64,000 nt of DNA from Akkermansia sp. (lineage in GTDB: Bacteria > Verrucomicrobiota > Verrucomicrobiia > Verrucomicrobiales > Akkermansiaceae): assembly GCA_030535795.1 (NCBI GenBank), contig JAUNRE010000003.1, positions 1-64,000 on the forward strand. The letters are read 5' to 3'. Shown here in pieces: positions 52,572 through 61,139 of this stretch; positions within the stretch are counted from its first letter, which is position 1, and each line of letters starts with the position of its first letter. Under the pieces are notes generated by a model that was not told the origin of the DNA, searched no databases, and saw only the letters and a list, made by a program, of their open reading frames with translations. The translations under genes were made by a program, and so were the position numbers.

Positions 52572-53981
52572 ATGAGTGAAACATACATTTTCGACAACGT
52601 AAACCGTTACATTGAGGTGGGCATGAGCATTTTCAGCCCTTCTTTGTATCTGGGGGTGGGGTTGCAGCCCTACTGGATGCGCGCGGCTGCCTACGAGCCT
52701 ATGGCGGAAGATGCTCCCGCTCTGAGCGAGGAGGATACCGTGGCTCTGGTGAACAGTTGCACCACGGAGGAGCAGCGAGCAATGCTCGAGGCTGAGGGAG
52801 TGGTGGATTTCATCGGCGAGTCCCCGACCTGCAAATACCATGCCTATATCTACAAGCAGGAGAGCGGGTATCTGCTCATTATCATGCTGCTGAATGTGGA
52901 TTGTTTCCTGAAGCAGGGCATCGATGCCAAGTGTTCCGATATTCACCTGCCGGCATCCTGCCCGCCCAGTTGGCGCCGCTTCGGTAACCTGCAACCCATG
53001 TGGGAAGGTGCCCCCAACCTCACCCGCGAAGACGCTGAGGCTCTGGCCTATAGTTTCCTTGGTGAGCGCGAGACTGAGCGTCTCAAGGAAAAGGGCGATG
53101 TGGACTTTGCGTATCAGAATGTCAACGGGCGTTATCGTTCCTCGGTCGTTGACCAGCGCTTGGGCTACAGCCTGTGCTTCCGTATCATCAACAGCAAGCT
53201 GCTCACCATGCAGGATATTAACCTGCCCGAGGAGCATGTGGTGCCGCTTACCCGTTTCACCAACGGCCTTATCCTCGTGACCGGCTCCGTGGGTTCCGGT
53301 AAGTCGACTACGCTGGCCTCTATCATTGACTTCATCAACAAAGACCGCCACGACCACATTATCACACTGGAGGACCCCATCGAAGCCATTTTCGAGCCCA
53401 TTGGCTGCCAGGTGAACCAGCGTGAGGTTCACAAGCACACCGAGTCCTTTGGCCGAGCTCTTCGCGGTGCGCTTCGTCAGGACCCTGATGTTATCATGGT
53501 GGGTGAAATGCGCAACCTCGAAACAATTTCCCTGGCTCTCACTGCTGCCGAAACCGGTCACTTGGTGCTGGGTACGCTGCATACCGGCTCCGCAGCCCGT
53601 ACCATCGACCGCGTGCTTGATGCCTTCCCGGTGGATGAGCGCGAGCACATTCGCATCATGGTGTCCGAGTCCCTGCGCGGTGTTATCTCGCAGCAGCTTG
53701 TGCCCAAGAAGGACGGCACCGGCCGCGTGATGGCTCTCGAAATGCTCGTGAACACGGCCGCTATTGCCAACTGTATCCGCGAGGGTAAGACCTTCATGAT
53801 TCCCGGTCTTATTCAGACCGGCAAGGCTCAGGGCATGCGCCTGATGGATGACTCCCTGCAGGAGCTCTACCTCAAGGGGATTATTTCTGCCGAGGAATGC
53901 ACCACCCGCGCAACCGATAAGGCGATGATGGACAAGTTCCTCAAGGATCACCCCGAACCCGCCGCTCCCGCTCAGCAGTAA
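52572..53981 (+). CDS. PilT/PilU-like ATPase with duplicated N-terminal domain
   Basis: A 469-aa type IV pilus retraction-type ATPase. The motor part has Walker A GSVGSGKST (about 237-245), an Asp box ITLEDPIE, Walker B DVIMVGEMRN and the His box LGTLHTGSAARTIDR. It is about 105 residues longer than the PilT encoded next to it because the N-terminal PAS-like domain occurs twice. The first copy (about 10-105; VDFIGESPTCKYHAYIYKQE) aligns with the second (about 112-212; VDFAYQNVNGRYRSSVVDQR). The first copy lacks the SDIHL-type motif. It is 24 bases upstream of the shorter pilT and may work with it as PilU does. Confidence 0.9.
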   Translation: MSETYIFDNVNRYIEVGMSIFSPSLYLGVGLQPYWMRAAAYEPMAEDAPALSEEDTVALVNSCTTEEQRAMLEAEGVVDFIGESPTCKYHAYIYKQESGYLLIIMLLNVDCFLKQGIDAKCSDIHLPASCPPSWRRFGNLQPMWEGAPNLTREDAEALAYSFLGERETERLKEKGDVDFAYQNVNGRYRSSVVDQRLGYSLCFRIINSKLLTMQDINLPEEHVVPLTRFTNGLILVTGSVGSGKSTTLASIIDFINKDRHDHIITLEDPIEAIFEPIGCQVNQREVHKHTESFGRALRGALRQDPDVIMVGEMRNLETISLALTAAETGHLVLGTLHTGSAARTIDRVLDAFPVDEREHIRIMVSESLRGVISQQLVPKKDGTGRVMALEMLVNTAAIANCIREGKTFMIPGLIQTGKAQGMRLMDDSLQELYLKGIISAEECTTRATDKAMMDKFLKDHPEPAAPAQQ

Positions 53982-54005
53982 TTCACAACATCTTTCTGAC
54001 ACGAC

Positions 54006-55100
54006 ATGAAAAATCGAATCGATACCTACTTTACCGCTCTTGTGGAGAACGGTGGCTCCGACTTGCACCTTTCCGAAGGGCAGCCGCCCAAGATGCGCGT
54101 ACACGGTGACATCGTTGCCATTGAGGAGACCGTGCTTACCCGCGAGGATATGGTGGAGCTCATGCAGCCCATCTGCCCGCCCAAACTCTGGAAGGAGTAC
54201 ATCGAGGGCGGCGACTGCGACTTTGCTTATGAGATGGATGAAACATCCCGTTTCCGCTGCAACTTCATGAAGCAGCAGCGCGGCTATTGCTGTGTATTCC
54301 GTCTTATTCCCACCAAAATTCTCACCATGGAGCAGCTTAATGTGCCCGAGCAAATCAAGCGCTTCGGCGAGATGCGCTCCGGCCTGGTGCTGGTGACCGG
54401 CCCCACCGGTTCCGGTAAGTCCACCACGCTGGCCGCTCTGATTGACTACATCAACACGAACTTTGCCCGCCACATCATTACCGTGGAGGAACCCATCGAG
54501 TTCGTGCATCCTTCCAAGAAGAGCATTATCACTCAGCGCGAGGTGCCGGTAAACTGTCCCTCATTCGCCGATGGTCTGCGTGCTTCTCTGCGTGAGGACG
54601 CGGATATCGTGCTGGTGGGTGAGATGCGCGACCTGGAAACAATCTCTCTGGCGCTGACTGCCGCTGAAACAGGCCTGCTGGTGTTCGGCACACTGCACAC
54701 CAACAACGCCCGTAAGACGATTGACCGTATCATCGACGTCTTCCCGGCGGAGCAGCAGGCGCAGGCTCGCACCATGCTGGCCGGCTCGCTTCGCGGTGTC
54801 GTGGCTCAGTTGCTCATGAAGCGCTGCGACAAGCCCGGTCGTGTCGCGGTGAACGAAATCCTCTTCGCCACCCCTGCTGTGAGTGCCATTATCCGCGAAG
54901 GTGCCACCCAGAAACTCGCCGACGTTATTACCGGTGGTAAGCAGCTGGGCATGCAGTTCATGGATGACGCCATTTGGCAGAAACTTCAGCAGGGGCTTGT
55001 TTCCCCGGAGGAAGCCTATATGAAATCCATTGATAAGGCTCGTTTCAAGAACTTCCTGCCGCCGGATAAAGCAGCCTTGGCTAATGCCGGAGGCGCCTGA
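54006..55100 (+). CDS. pilT: Type IV pilus retraction ATPase PilT
   Basis: A 364-aa hexameric ATPase of normal PilT length. The N-terminal domain has GGSDLHLSEGQPPKMRVHGD. Then come Walker A GPTGSGKST (about 131-139), ITVEEPIEFVHPSKKS, Walker B DIVLVGEMRDLETI and FGTLHTNNARKTIDR. It depolymerises pili from the inner membrane side and is needed for twitching and DNA uptake. ComEC is about 2.7 kb downstream, so a DNA-uptake role is plausible. No pilin or PilB/PilC gene is in the window. Confidence 0.94.
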   Translation: MKNRIDTYFTALVENGGSDLHLSEGQPPKMRVHGDIVAIEETVLTREDMVELMQPICPPKLWKEYIEGGDCDFAYEMDETSRFRCNFMKQQRGYCCVFRLIPTKILTMEQLNVPEQIKRFGEMRSGLVLVTGPTGSGKSTTLAALIDYINTNFARHIITVEEPIEFVHPSKKSIITQREVPVNCPSFADGLRASLREDADIVLVGEMRDLETISLALTAAETGLLVFGTLHTNNARKTIDRIIDVFPAEQQAQARTMLAGSLRGVVAQLLMKRCDKPGRVAVNEILFATPAVSAIIREGATQKLADVITGGKQLGMQFMDDAIWQKLQQGLVSPEEAYMKSIDKARFKNFLPPDKAALANAGGA

Positions 55101-55114
55101 GTTATTTCACACGA

Positions 55115-55142
55115 CGGCGCGGCGGTCGATGCCGCCGCGCCG
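55115..55142 (+). terminator. GC-rich terminator-like hairpin after pilT
   Basis: An 11-bp perfect stem (55115-55125 with 55132-55142, 6-base loop), followed by CTTTCC. The U tract is poor, but the stem is strong and sits between pilT and coaD. Confidence 0.6.
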
Positions 55143-55159
55143 CTTTCCGTTATATCGAC

Positions 55160-55645
55160 ATGAGCAAGACTGCCATATACGCCGGGAGCTTCGACCCCCC
55201 CACTAACGGACATCTGTGGATGATGCGCCGAGGCTGTGAGTTATTTGACGAGCTGATTGTTGTGTTGGCCGTTAACCCGGAAAAGAAAGGATTTCTGAGC
55301 ATGGAGTCACGCCGCGAGGCGTTGGAAAAGATGGCTGCCGGATTGCCGGGTAATGTGCGAGTGGAAGTAGTGCCGCAGGGGTTCCTGGTAGACTTTGCTT
55401 CTAACACAGGCGCAACGCATCTGCTGCGCGGTGTGCGCAATACCATTGACTTTGAGTATGAGAAAGCTATGGCTCGCATGAATGCCCGCATGCAACCGGA
55501 AATCCAGACGGTGTTTCTGATGCCGCCCTCCGAGTTGGAGGAAATCAGCTCATCGATGGTACGAGGCTTTGTCGGATTGCCCGGCTGGGAGCGCTGGGTA
55601 AAAGCATGTGTGCCACCTTGCGTATATGATGCGATTTGTTCATAG
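55160..55645 (+). CDS. coaD: Phosphopantetheine adenylyltransferase
   Basis: A 161-aa nucleotidyltransferase catalysing the fourth step of coenzyme A synthesis. The motifs are complete: YAGSFDPPTNGHLWMM with the T/HxGH-type nucleotide site, LLRGVRNTIDFEYEKAMA and EISSSMVRGFVGLPGW. Length is standard. The ATG comes only a few bases after an AT-rich TTATAT element behind the terminator hairpin, so this gene also appears to have almost no leader. Confidence 0.96.
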   Translation: MSKTAIYAGSFDPPTNGHLWMMRRGCELFDELIVVLAVNPEKKGFLSMESRREALEKMAAGLPGNVRVEVVPQGFLVDFASNTGATHLLRGVRNTIDFEYEKAMARMNARMQPEIQTVFLMPPSELEEISSSMVRGFVGLPGWERWVKACVPPCVYDAICS

Positions 55646-55661
55646 GCGTGTAACATCCTGC

Positions 55662-55690
55662 TTGACTTTTCACGCCAAACATGTCATCAT
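55662..55690 (+). promoter_or_regulatory. Promoter of the exported charged-protein pair
   Basis: TTGACT (55662-55667), a 17-base spacer and CATCAT (55685-55690), nine bases before the ATG at 55700. Confidence 0.5.
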
Positions 55691-55699
55691 GACTGTGTT

Positions 55700-56155
55700 A
55701 TGAGATATTTAGTATTACTTTCTTTCCTGTTCTGCACGTTTGCTGCGTTGCCGATCATGGCCGATGACGCTGACCCCGCTCCCGCCGAAAAGGTGTCTGC
55801 CGCCGATAAACGTGCCGAGAAGAAGGATGCTGCTCTGTGGTATAAGGACTACATGGACAAGAAGAAGCGTTCCGGCGCTGCCCTGAAGAAAGTGAAGGAT
55901 GCCAAGTCCGCCGCTAAAGCAGCCAAGACAATCTCCGAATTGTATGGGCTTGCCGACAGCGGTAAGACAACCGCTATGGGGGTGGCCGCGGAGGCCAAGC
56001 GCCCTGAGTCGGAAGCTCTGGATGAATTGCTTGCTCGTAACGAAAAGAAAATAGACAAGCTCAATGCGGTCATCGAAAAGGAAAAGGCTCGTATCGACAA
56101 CGCGGAGCTTATGACGGACGAGCTCTCCGAGTGCATCACCAAAGCTGCGGAGTAA
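55700..56155 (+). CDS. Exported charged helical protein, first of a pair
   Basis: A 151-aa protein with a signal peptide (MRYLVLLSFLFCTFAALPIM). The mature protein is very rich in Lys, Ala, Glu and Asp and is predicted helical, with a likely coiled coil at the end (NEKKIDKLNAVIEKEKARID). It shares layout and short matches (WY/YW..YM.KK, LKKVKDAKS against VKKVKDKKS) with the next gene's product. No family is recognised. It could be a periplasmic spacer or binding protein. Confidence 0.75.
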   Translation: MRYLVLLSFLFCTFAALPIMADDADPAPAEKVSAADKRAEKKDAALWYKDYMDKKKRSGAALKKVKDAKSAAKAAKTISELYGLADSGKTTAMGVAAEAKRPESEALDELLARNEKKIDKLNAVIEKEKARIDNAELMTDELSECITKAAE

Positions 56156-56190
56156 TCTTTTACGCTGATAACTTACACAACTCTTAACAC

Positions 56191-56658
56191 ATGAAAAAGA
56201 TTACATACCTGCTGCTGTTGGGGCTGTTCGCCAACGTGTCTCCGCTTATCGCCCAAGACGAAGCCTCTCCCGAAACAACAGAGGAGACGGCAGCTGAACC
56301 TAAGGTGGATGAAAAGGCTATGAAGAAGGCAGCCAGTCGCTATTGGTCCACCAAGATGGCTCGCCTCAAGAAGTCTATTTCCTACGTCAAGAAGGTAAAG
56401 GATAAGAAGTCTTCCAAAAAGATGGCTCGCGCTATTGAAAAGCTCTGTGCGCGTGAGCTGGTAAAGCCCGAGGATAGTGATATCATGGCTGCAGCAGAGC
56501 GTCGCTATGCACCTCATATTGAAAAGCTGCTGGAGCAGCTCGATGAGGAGCTTGAGCGTATTGAGGGCGGCAGTGGCGGCGGTTATGGCTACGGTGGCTC
56601 TTCCGAGCGGTTGATGACCGAAGAATTGAAAGCGGCTCTTGACAAGGTGCGCAAGTAA
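56191..56658 (+). CDS. Exported charged helical protein, second of a pair
   Basis: A 155-aa protein with a signal peptide (MKKITYLLLLGLFANVSPLIA), an acidic Pro/Glu/Thr linker, a Lys-rich helical middle (KKSISYVKKVKDKKSSKKMA) and a Gly/Tyr-rich segment (EGGSGGGYGYGGSSE) before the C-terminal helix. It looks like a diverged duplicate of the preceding gene. Only 3 bases separate it from the cysteine desulfurase gene, so both are probably on one transcript. Confidence 0.75.
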   Translation: MKKITYLLLLGLFANVSPLIAQDEASPETTEETAAEPKVDEKAMKKAASRYWSTKMARLKKSISYVKKVKDKKSSKKMARAIEKLCARELVKPEDSDIMAAAERRYAPHIEKLLEQLDEELERIEGGSGGGYGYGGSSERLMTEELKAALDKVRK

Positions 56659-56661
56659 CGC

Positions 56662-57780
56662 ATGATTTACTGGGATAACAATGCAACAACGCCTCTTGCA
56701 CCGGAAGTGCTTGAGGCGATGTTGCCTTTTTTGAAAGAGTCATTTTACAACCCCTCAGCCTCTTATGCGCAGGCAAAGGAGGTGCGCCGCGCCGTGGAAA
56801 CGGCTCGGGAGCAGGTGGCCGCTCTTTTTGCCGTTCATCCCGATGAAATCATTTTTACCTCCGGCGGCACGGAGGCTACAAACACGGCTCTCGCCGGTTA
56901 CGGCAATGTCCTGACTCTTGCTACCGAGCATCCGGCAACGCTGCGCACGGTCAAGGGCGAGGCTGCTCCCGTGCTGGCCAATGGCGTGGCTGATGTGCCG
57001 GAGTGGAAAGAGGCACTACCCGGGCGCGATGCCGTCAGCTTTGCTTGGGCAAACCACGAGACCGGCGTCATTCAGCCCGTGCGTTCCCTCTGCGCGGCAG
57101 CCGTTGCGGCCGGGGCGCGTGTTCATGTGGATGTGGTGCAGGCAGCCGGAAAGGTGTCTGTTTTGCTGCACGAGTATGATATAGATTATGCGTCTGCCTC
57201 TGCTCACAAAATCCACGGCCCGAAAGGTGTTGGGTGTCTGTATGTTCGGCGGGGTATACCGTATCGGGCATACTTGACCGGCGGCTCGCAGGAGGATTAC
57301 CGCCGCGCCGGTACCGAGAATGTGCCGGGTATCATCGGCTTTGGCAAGGCTGCCGAGCTGGCTCTGGCGGCTGCTGCTCAATATGAAGGACTGGCGGCGC
57401 TGCGTGAGAGGTTTTTGGCCGCACTGACGGCTGCCGGGATTGAGTATGAAGTGAACGGAGCTTCTGCCCGCCGCCTGCCGCATGTGCTCAACATGCGAGT
57501 GCCGGGTGTTTCTGCCCAATCACTCGCGTTGTTGTTGGAGCCGGCCGGGTTATTGTGCTCCACCGGCTCGGCTTGTACCAGTGCTGAGCCTGAGCCCAGC
57601 CATGTGTTGCTGGCGATGGGTCTGCCGGATAAAGCGGTGCGGGAGAGTTTGCGCTTCTCGATGAATCGGTATACCACAGAAGCTGAGGTAGATGAGGCCT
57701 CCCGTCTGTTCATAGCTGCCGTTCGGAAGGTGCGTTCGGTACAATCTGCTGTAACCGGTCCTGTGATGGTATACTGCTGA
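56662..57780 (+). CDS. Cysteine desulfurase (NifS/IscS family)
   Basis: A 372-aa PLP enzyme that takes sulfur from cysteine for Fe-S clusters or tRNA thiolation. YWDNNATTPLAPEVLEAM opens the fold. The PLP lysine is Lys183 in SASAHKIHGPKGVG, and the catalytic cysteine is Cys305 in CSTGSACTSAEPEPSHVL. It resembles the short NifS-like forms; no iscU or other Fe-S gene is adjacent, so its acceptor is not known. Its stop overlaps the comEC start (ATGA). Confidence 0.93.
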   Translation: MIYWDNNATTPLAPEVLEAMLPFLKESFYNPSASYAQAKEVRRAVETAREQVAALFAVHPDEIIFTSGGTEATNTALAGYGNVLTLATEHPATLRTVKGEAAPVLANGVADVPEWKEALPGRDAVSFAWANHETGVIQPVRSLCAAAVAAGARVHVDVVQAAGKVSVLLHEYDIDYASASAHKIHGPKGVGCLYVRRGIPYRAYLTGGSQEDYRRAGTENVPGIIGFGKAAELALAAAAQYEGLAALRERFLAALTAAGIEYEVNGASARRLPHVLNMRVPGVSAQSLALLLEPAGLLCSTGSACTSAEPEPSHVLLAMGLPDKAVRESLRFSMNRYTTEAEVDEASRLFIAAVRKVRSVQSAVTGPVMVYC

Positions 57781-59834
57781 TGGCCGACATCCCCGAGGAT
57801 ACGCTGCGTGTTGCGCTGCGGCGCCTGTTCATGGGGGCTCCGTTATTTCTGCCTCTGGCGGGTGTGGTTGGCTGTCTGCAAGGCGGGCAGTGGTGGGCTC
57901 TTTCGCTAGCTGCGGTGGTATCTGCCCATTTGCTGCAACTGCGCCGCATTTTTATTTGTATTTTGCTTTGCATCGGCATAGCCTTTCTGCATGATAGCCT
58001 GCAACAGCGCAACATCAACCTCCTGCAGGAGCAGATTGTTTCGAGCGGTTCCGTGGAATTGGAGGGAACGGTGGAGCGTATGCTCAACAAGGGCTGTATC
58101 CTGAGCACCGGGGTGAATGGTGTGCGGGTGGTGCTGCGTGGTGATACGCCCTGGCATACAGGCGATAGGGTGCGGGTGACAGCGGTGGAGCAGCCTTTGC
58201 AGGAAGCAGCAGTCGAGGGGATGTTCGACACGAAGTCCTGGATGAAAAGCCAAGGGCTTGCTGCCAATCTCCGCGTGCTGCGCGGTGAATACCTGGGGCG
58301 CTCTGTTTCTTGGTATGCTTTGCTGGGGGCTGCTGAGTCTGTGCGGGAGCACCTGACACAAACAATTGCACCCCCGGGAACAGAAGACGATGCCCGCAGG
58401 CAGGTGCTTTGTGCGCTGGCCCTGGGGGATAAAAGCCTTGCCGAGCAGGAGACTCTCAACATTTTCAAGCGGGGTGGTTGTCTGCATGCTTTTGCTGTGA
58501 GCGGGCTGCATGTGGGAATCGTGGCGGGCTTTCTTTACACCTTGGCCTATCTGGGGCATCTGAGTCCGCGTACCCGTACGGTTCTTGTGCTTACGGTCGT
58601 GGGAGTCTACGTTATAGTGACGGGGCTTGCCGTACCGGCGCTGCGGGCGTATCTCATGATTATGCTGGTGTTGCTGGGGCTGGAGTTACGCCGCCGCGTG
58701 AGTATGCTCAATATCTGGAGCTTTGCCGCTCTCCTCATCTTGTTAGTATCGCCGTGGCAGCTGCACAATGCCGGGTTTGTGCTTTCGTTTGCCGTGTACG
58801 CCGGACTTGGTATCGGTGTGAGACTGTGCATGAATGATGGCCCTTGGTTCGCACCGGATGCGTATCTGCCGCGCCGGCTGTATTCGCGTGTGCAGCGGTT
58901 TGTCTGCCGCTTCGATTTTGCCTTCCGTGGGTGTGTGGTTGTTTCGCTCTCCGCTTGGCTTGTCTCTCTGCCTATTACGATGGCTTTCTTTCACAGCTTA
59001 ACCCCCATCAGTTACCTGACTAACATTGCGATTTCGCCGCTGCTGCCTTTTGTGATGGGGGCGGGGTTGTTGTCCGCCCTGACGGGGTGGATTCCGTACC
59101 TCGGGGCTGCTGTGCACTGGTGTGCATTGCAGGGCAGCGCACTGCTGATAGCTGTTACCGAGTTTTTTGCAGGCATGCCGATGTCGTATTTGCCGGCAGT
59201 GGCACCCCAGCCGCAGGATGCCGTGATGGTCTGCAATCTGGGGTATGGTGAGAGTGTCACGGTGTTGGGGAATTCCGGCGTTGTCATTGGCTGCGGCAGT
59301 CCCGGTACGGCCGGTTTCCGTACGGAGCCTTCTCTCTTTTTCAGCGGCTTTACTCCGGTGGCTCTGCTGACCGACAGGCGCGATGCCGGCAGCTATGTGT
59401 TGAAAAATACCTGGCCCGATCTACATGTCATCGACGGTGAAACGCTGAATCACTACCTGCACATGAAGACCACGGCCGGTGAGTTCCTCATCACGCCGCC
59501 CCCGCAGGGGATTTCCCTGGCTATCAGGCGAGCCACTCAGCCCCTCGTGCTGTGGAAGCTTGGCAAGCGCTCCGTGCTATATATCGGAAATGCCGATTCG
59601 CTGACGTTGGAGGCTCTGCCTGATTCTCTGTGGGAGGATGTGGGGGTCATTATCCTCGGACACAATGAGGACTTCCCGGTGGACATACCGCAACTACTGC
59701 GGAAAATGAGTCAGGGCAAGTGTATCCTGCTGCCGAATGCGCCTGAAATACCGGCCGATGCTGTTGCCCCCGGAATTGAGCTGCTGCGTGTAACTGATGA
59801 AAAGCCGCTGCTGCGCTTTACATTGCAGCCATAA
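57780..59834 (+). CDS. comEC: ComEC/Rec2 DNA-uptake channel with degraded C-terminal domain
   Basis: A 684-aa membrane protein. After N-terminal helices (20-75) and a soluble DUF4131-type domain (about 85-190) comes the competence core with GGCLHAFAVSGLHVGIVAG, GLAVPALRAYLMIMLVLLGL and many membrane helices to about 470. Homologues end in a metallo-beta-lactamase domain with an HxDxDH motif. Here that part (about 480-684) keeps the start (MVCNLGYGESVTVLG) but reads VALLTDRRDAGSYVL where the metal motif should be, so nuclease activity is likely lost. The channel would still pass single-stranded DNA. It overlaps cysteine desulfurase at the start and the minus-strand gene at its end. Confidence 0.9.
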   Translation: MADIPEDTLRVALRRLFMGAPLFLPLAGVVGCLQGGQWWALSLAAVVSAHLLQLRRIFICILLCIGIAFLHDSLQQRNINLLQEQIVSSGSVELEGTVERMLNKGCILSTGVNGVRVVLRGDTPWHTGDRVRVTAVEQPLQEAAVEGMFDTKSWMKSQGLAANLRVLRGEYLGRSVSWYALLGAAESVREHLTQTIAPPGTEDDARRQVLCALALGDKSLAEQETLNIFKRGGCLHAFAVSGLHVGIVAGFLYTLAYLGHLSPRTRTVLVLTVVGVYVIVTGLAVPALRAYLMIMLVLLGLELRRRVSMLNIWSFAALLILLVSPWQLHNAGFVLSFAVYAGLGIGVRLCMNDGPWFAPDAYLPRRLYSRVQRFVCRFDFAFRGCVVVSLSAWLVSLPITMAFFHSLTPISYLTNIAISPLLPFVMGAGLLSALTGWIPYLGAAVHWCALQGSALLIAVTEFFAGMPMSYLPAVAPQPQDAVMVCNLGYGESVTVLGNSGVVIGCGSPGTAGFRTEPSLFFSGFTPVALLTDRRDAGSYVLKNTWPDLHVIDGETLNHYLHMKTTAGEFLITPPPQGISLAIRRATQPLVLWKLGKRSVLYIGNADSLTLEALPDSLWEDVGVIILGHNEDFPVDIPQLLRKMSQGKCILLPNAPEIPADAVAPGIELLRVTDEKPLLRFTLQP

Positions 59835-60321
59835 TGCCATCGGTGAACGTTTTGAGCATTTTGGTCAGCTCTCGGCTGCCGTAACAGGGCGGATCCGTCT
59901 GGGCGAGTAATTCGATGATTTTGCCGATGGAACGCTCGCTCAGTTCCTCAATATCAACTTCCATGAGCTTGCGCTGCACATAGGCCTCAACGGCCGGTGT
60001 GGGGGCGGGCAGTTGCGTTTCTTTTTCCATCAGGATGGCTAGTTGCTGAATAATCAGCTGCGTGTCAGCCACAGCGGCATCGGCTGTCAGTTTGTCCTTC
60101 ACTGCATCCAAAACAGTGGCCAGTTGTTCATAGGCCATGATTCGTTCCATCGCCAGTTCGAGGTAGGGTGCCGCTTCCTCGGTCGGTTCCTGGACGACCG
60201 CAGCGGGGGGCTCGCTTACAGGTGTTTCATCTGTGTTCGTGAGTTCCTGCCCGGGCTGTGTAGCCGTGACGTCCAGGCTGAGCGCCATGCAGAAGATGCC
60301 GGTGAAAAATGTCTGTTTCAT
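59818..60321 (-). CDS. Exported protein of unknown function, 167 aa
   Basis: A protein with a signal peptide (MKQTFFTGIFCMALSLDVTA), an acidic Pro/Glu-rich linker (about 22-50) and a helical mature domain rich in Glu, Ala and Leu. Its 3' end overlaps the end of comEC by 17 bases on the opposite strand. It lies 32 bases downstream of the metallophosphoesterase gene and may belong to the same transcript. No family is recognised. Confidence 0.7.
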   Translation of the reverse strand: MKQTFFTGIFCMALSLDVTATQPGQELTNTDETPVSEPPAAVVQEPTEEAAPYLELAMERIMAYEQLATVLDAVKDKLTADAAVADTQLIIQQLAILMEKETQLPAPTPAVEAYVQRKLMEVDIEELSERSIGKIIELLAQTDPPCYGSRELTKMLKTFTDGIMAAM

Positions 60322-60353
60322 GGTGAAAAATGGTGAGGATGATGGAGAGTGTG

Positions 60354-61139
60354 CTAGATTGTCAGCCGGCGGTAAGCCAGTACCCGGGCATCACACATAT
60401 CCACTCCGTATGGCGTGGCATGCCGGAACCAGGCGCCGCAGTTGAGGATATGGCGCCCGCCGATGCGGCGGTTGACGGAGCGGTGGAAATGCCCGAGGAT
60501 GAGGACTTCCGCTTCCGGGAAAAAGTGTCGCGCAAATGCGGCTGCTCTGCGAGCACAGGTGAGCCAGCTCCACACTATTTTCCATGGGCGCTCCGGCGGC
60601 CAGAAACAGTGCATGAAGCCGCGCAGGTATTTGTTGCGTATTCCCTCACGGCGAAGAATGGGGGCAGTGAGGCGGCACATGCGGCGGGAGAGCTCCAAGC
60701 GCTCTTCCAGCGTGGTGTGCGGTGTGTTGCGTATGAGCTCTCGGCATTTGCCCTTGTTGTGCAGGTATTCCCAGCTCCAAGGGGCGACTTCCTTGTAGAG
60801 CGCGTGCCCGTGCATGGCGACAACGCGCCCATCCCAGAAACGCACGAGCAGGGGCTCTGCATCCGGGTCGTGGTTGCCGGCTATTTCTACCAGCTGTACT
60901 CCCCTTCGGTGGCATTCCTGCCGCAGTTCAGCTCGAAGCTGCATGCCGCTTTCCTGCCACGGGCAGTCGCGTGTCTCAGCCAAATCTCCTACCACTACCA
61001 GCATGCCGATACCATTGAGCAGGCGTGCTGCCAGCTCGGCCGGTGCAGGGGCTTCGCAGCGTTCGTGTCCGTAGTGCAGGTCGGACACGAAACGTACCAC
61101 CATGCCACGCGGCGGGTTGATGGTTTCGACCGTAGGCAT
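60354..61139 (-). CDS. Calcineurin-like metallophosphoesterase
   Basis: A 261-aa protein with all dinuclear-metal motifs in order: FVSDLHYGH, VVVGDLAE, IAGNHD, MHGHALY and ILGHFHRS. No signal peptide. A Trp-rich segment between the last two motifs (FMHCFWPPERPWKIVWSW) may touch a membrane or lipid substrate; LpxH-type hydrolases are one possibility but not supported by a specific signature. It starts directly at the stop of the TrmH gene. Confidence 0.87.
   Translation of the reverse strand: MPTVETINPPRGMVVRFVSDLHYGHERCEAPAPAELAARLLNGIGMLVVVGDLAETRDCPWQESGMQLRAELRQECHRRGVQLVEIAGNHDPDAEPLLVRFWDGRVVAMHGHALYKEVAPWSWEYLHNKGKCRELIRNTPHTTLEERLELSRRMCRLTAPILRREGIRNKYLRGFMHCFWPPERPWKIVWSWLTCARRAAAFARHFFPEAEVLILGHFHRSVNRRIGGRHILNCGAWFRHATPYGVDMCDARVLAYRRLTI

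Noticed and set aside
52548-54509. A 653-codon minus-strand open frame across both PilT-like genes
   Set aside because: Both plus-strand frames encode complete PilT motor motifs. The antisense translation is rich in His, Gly and Leu, typical of a shadow frame.
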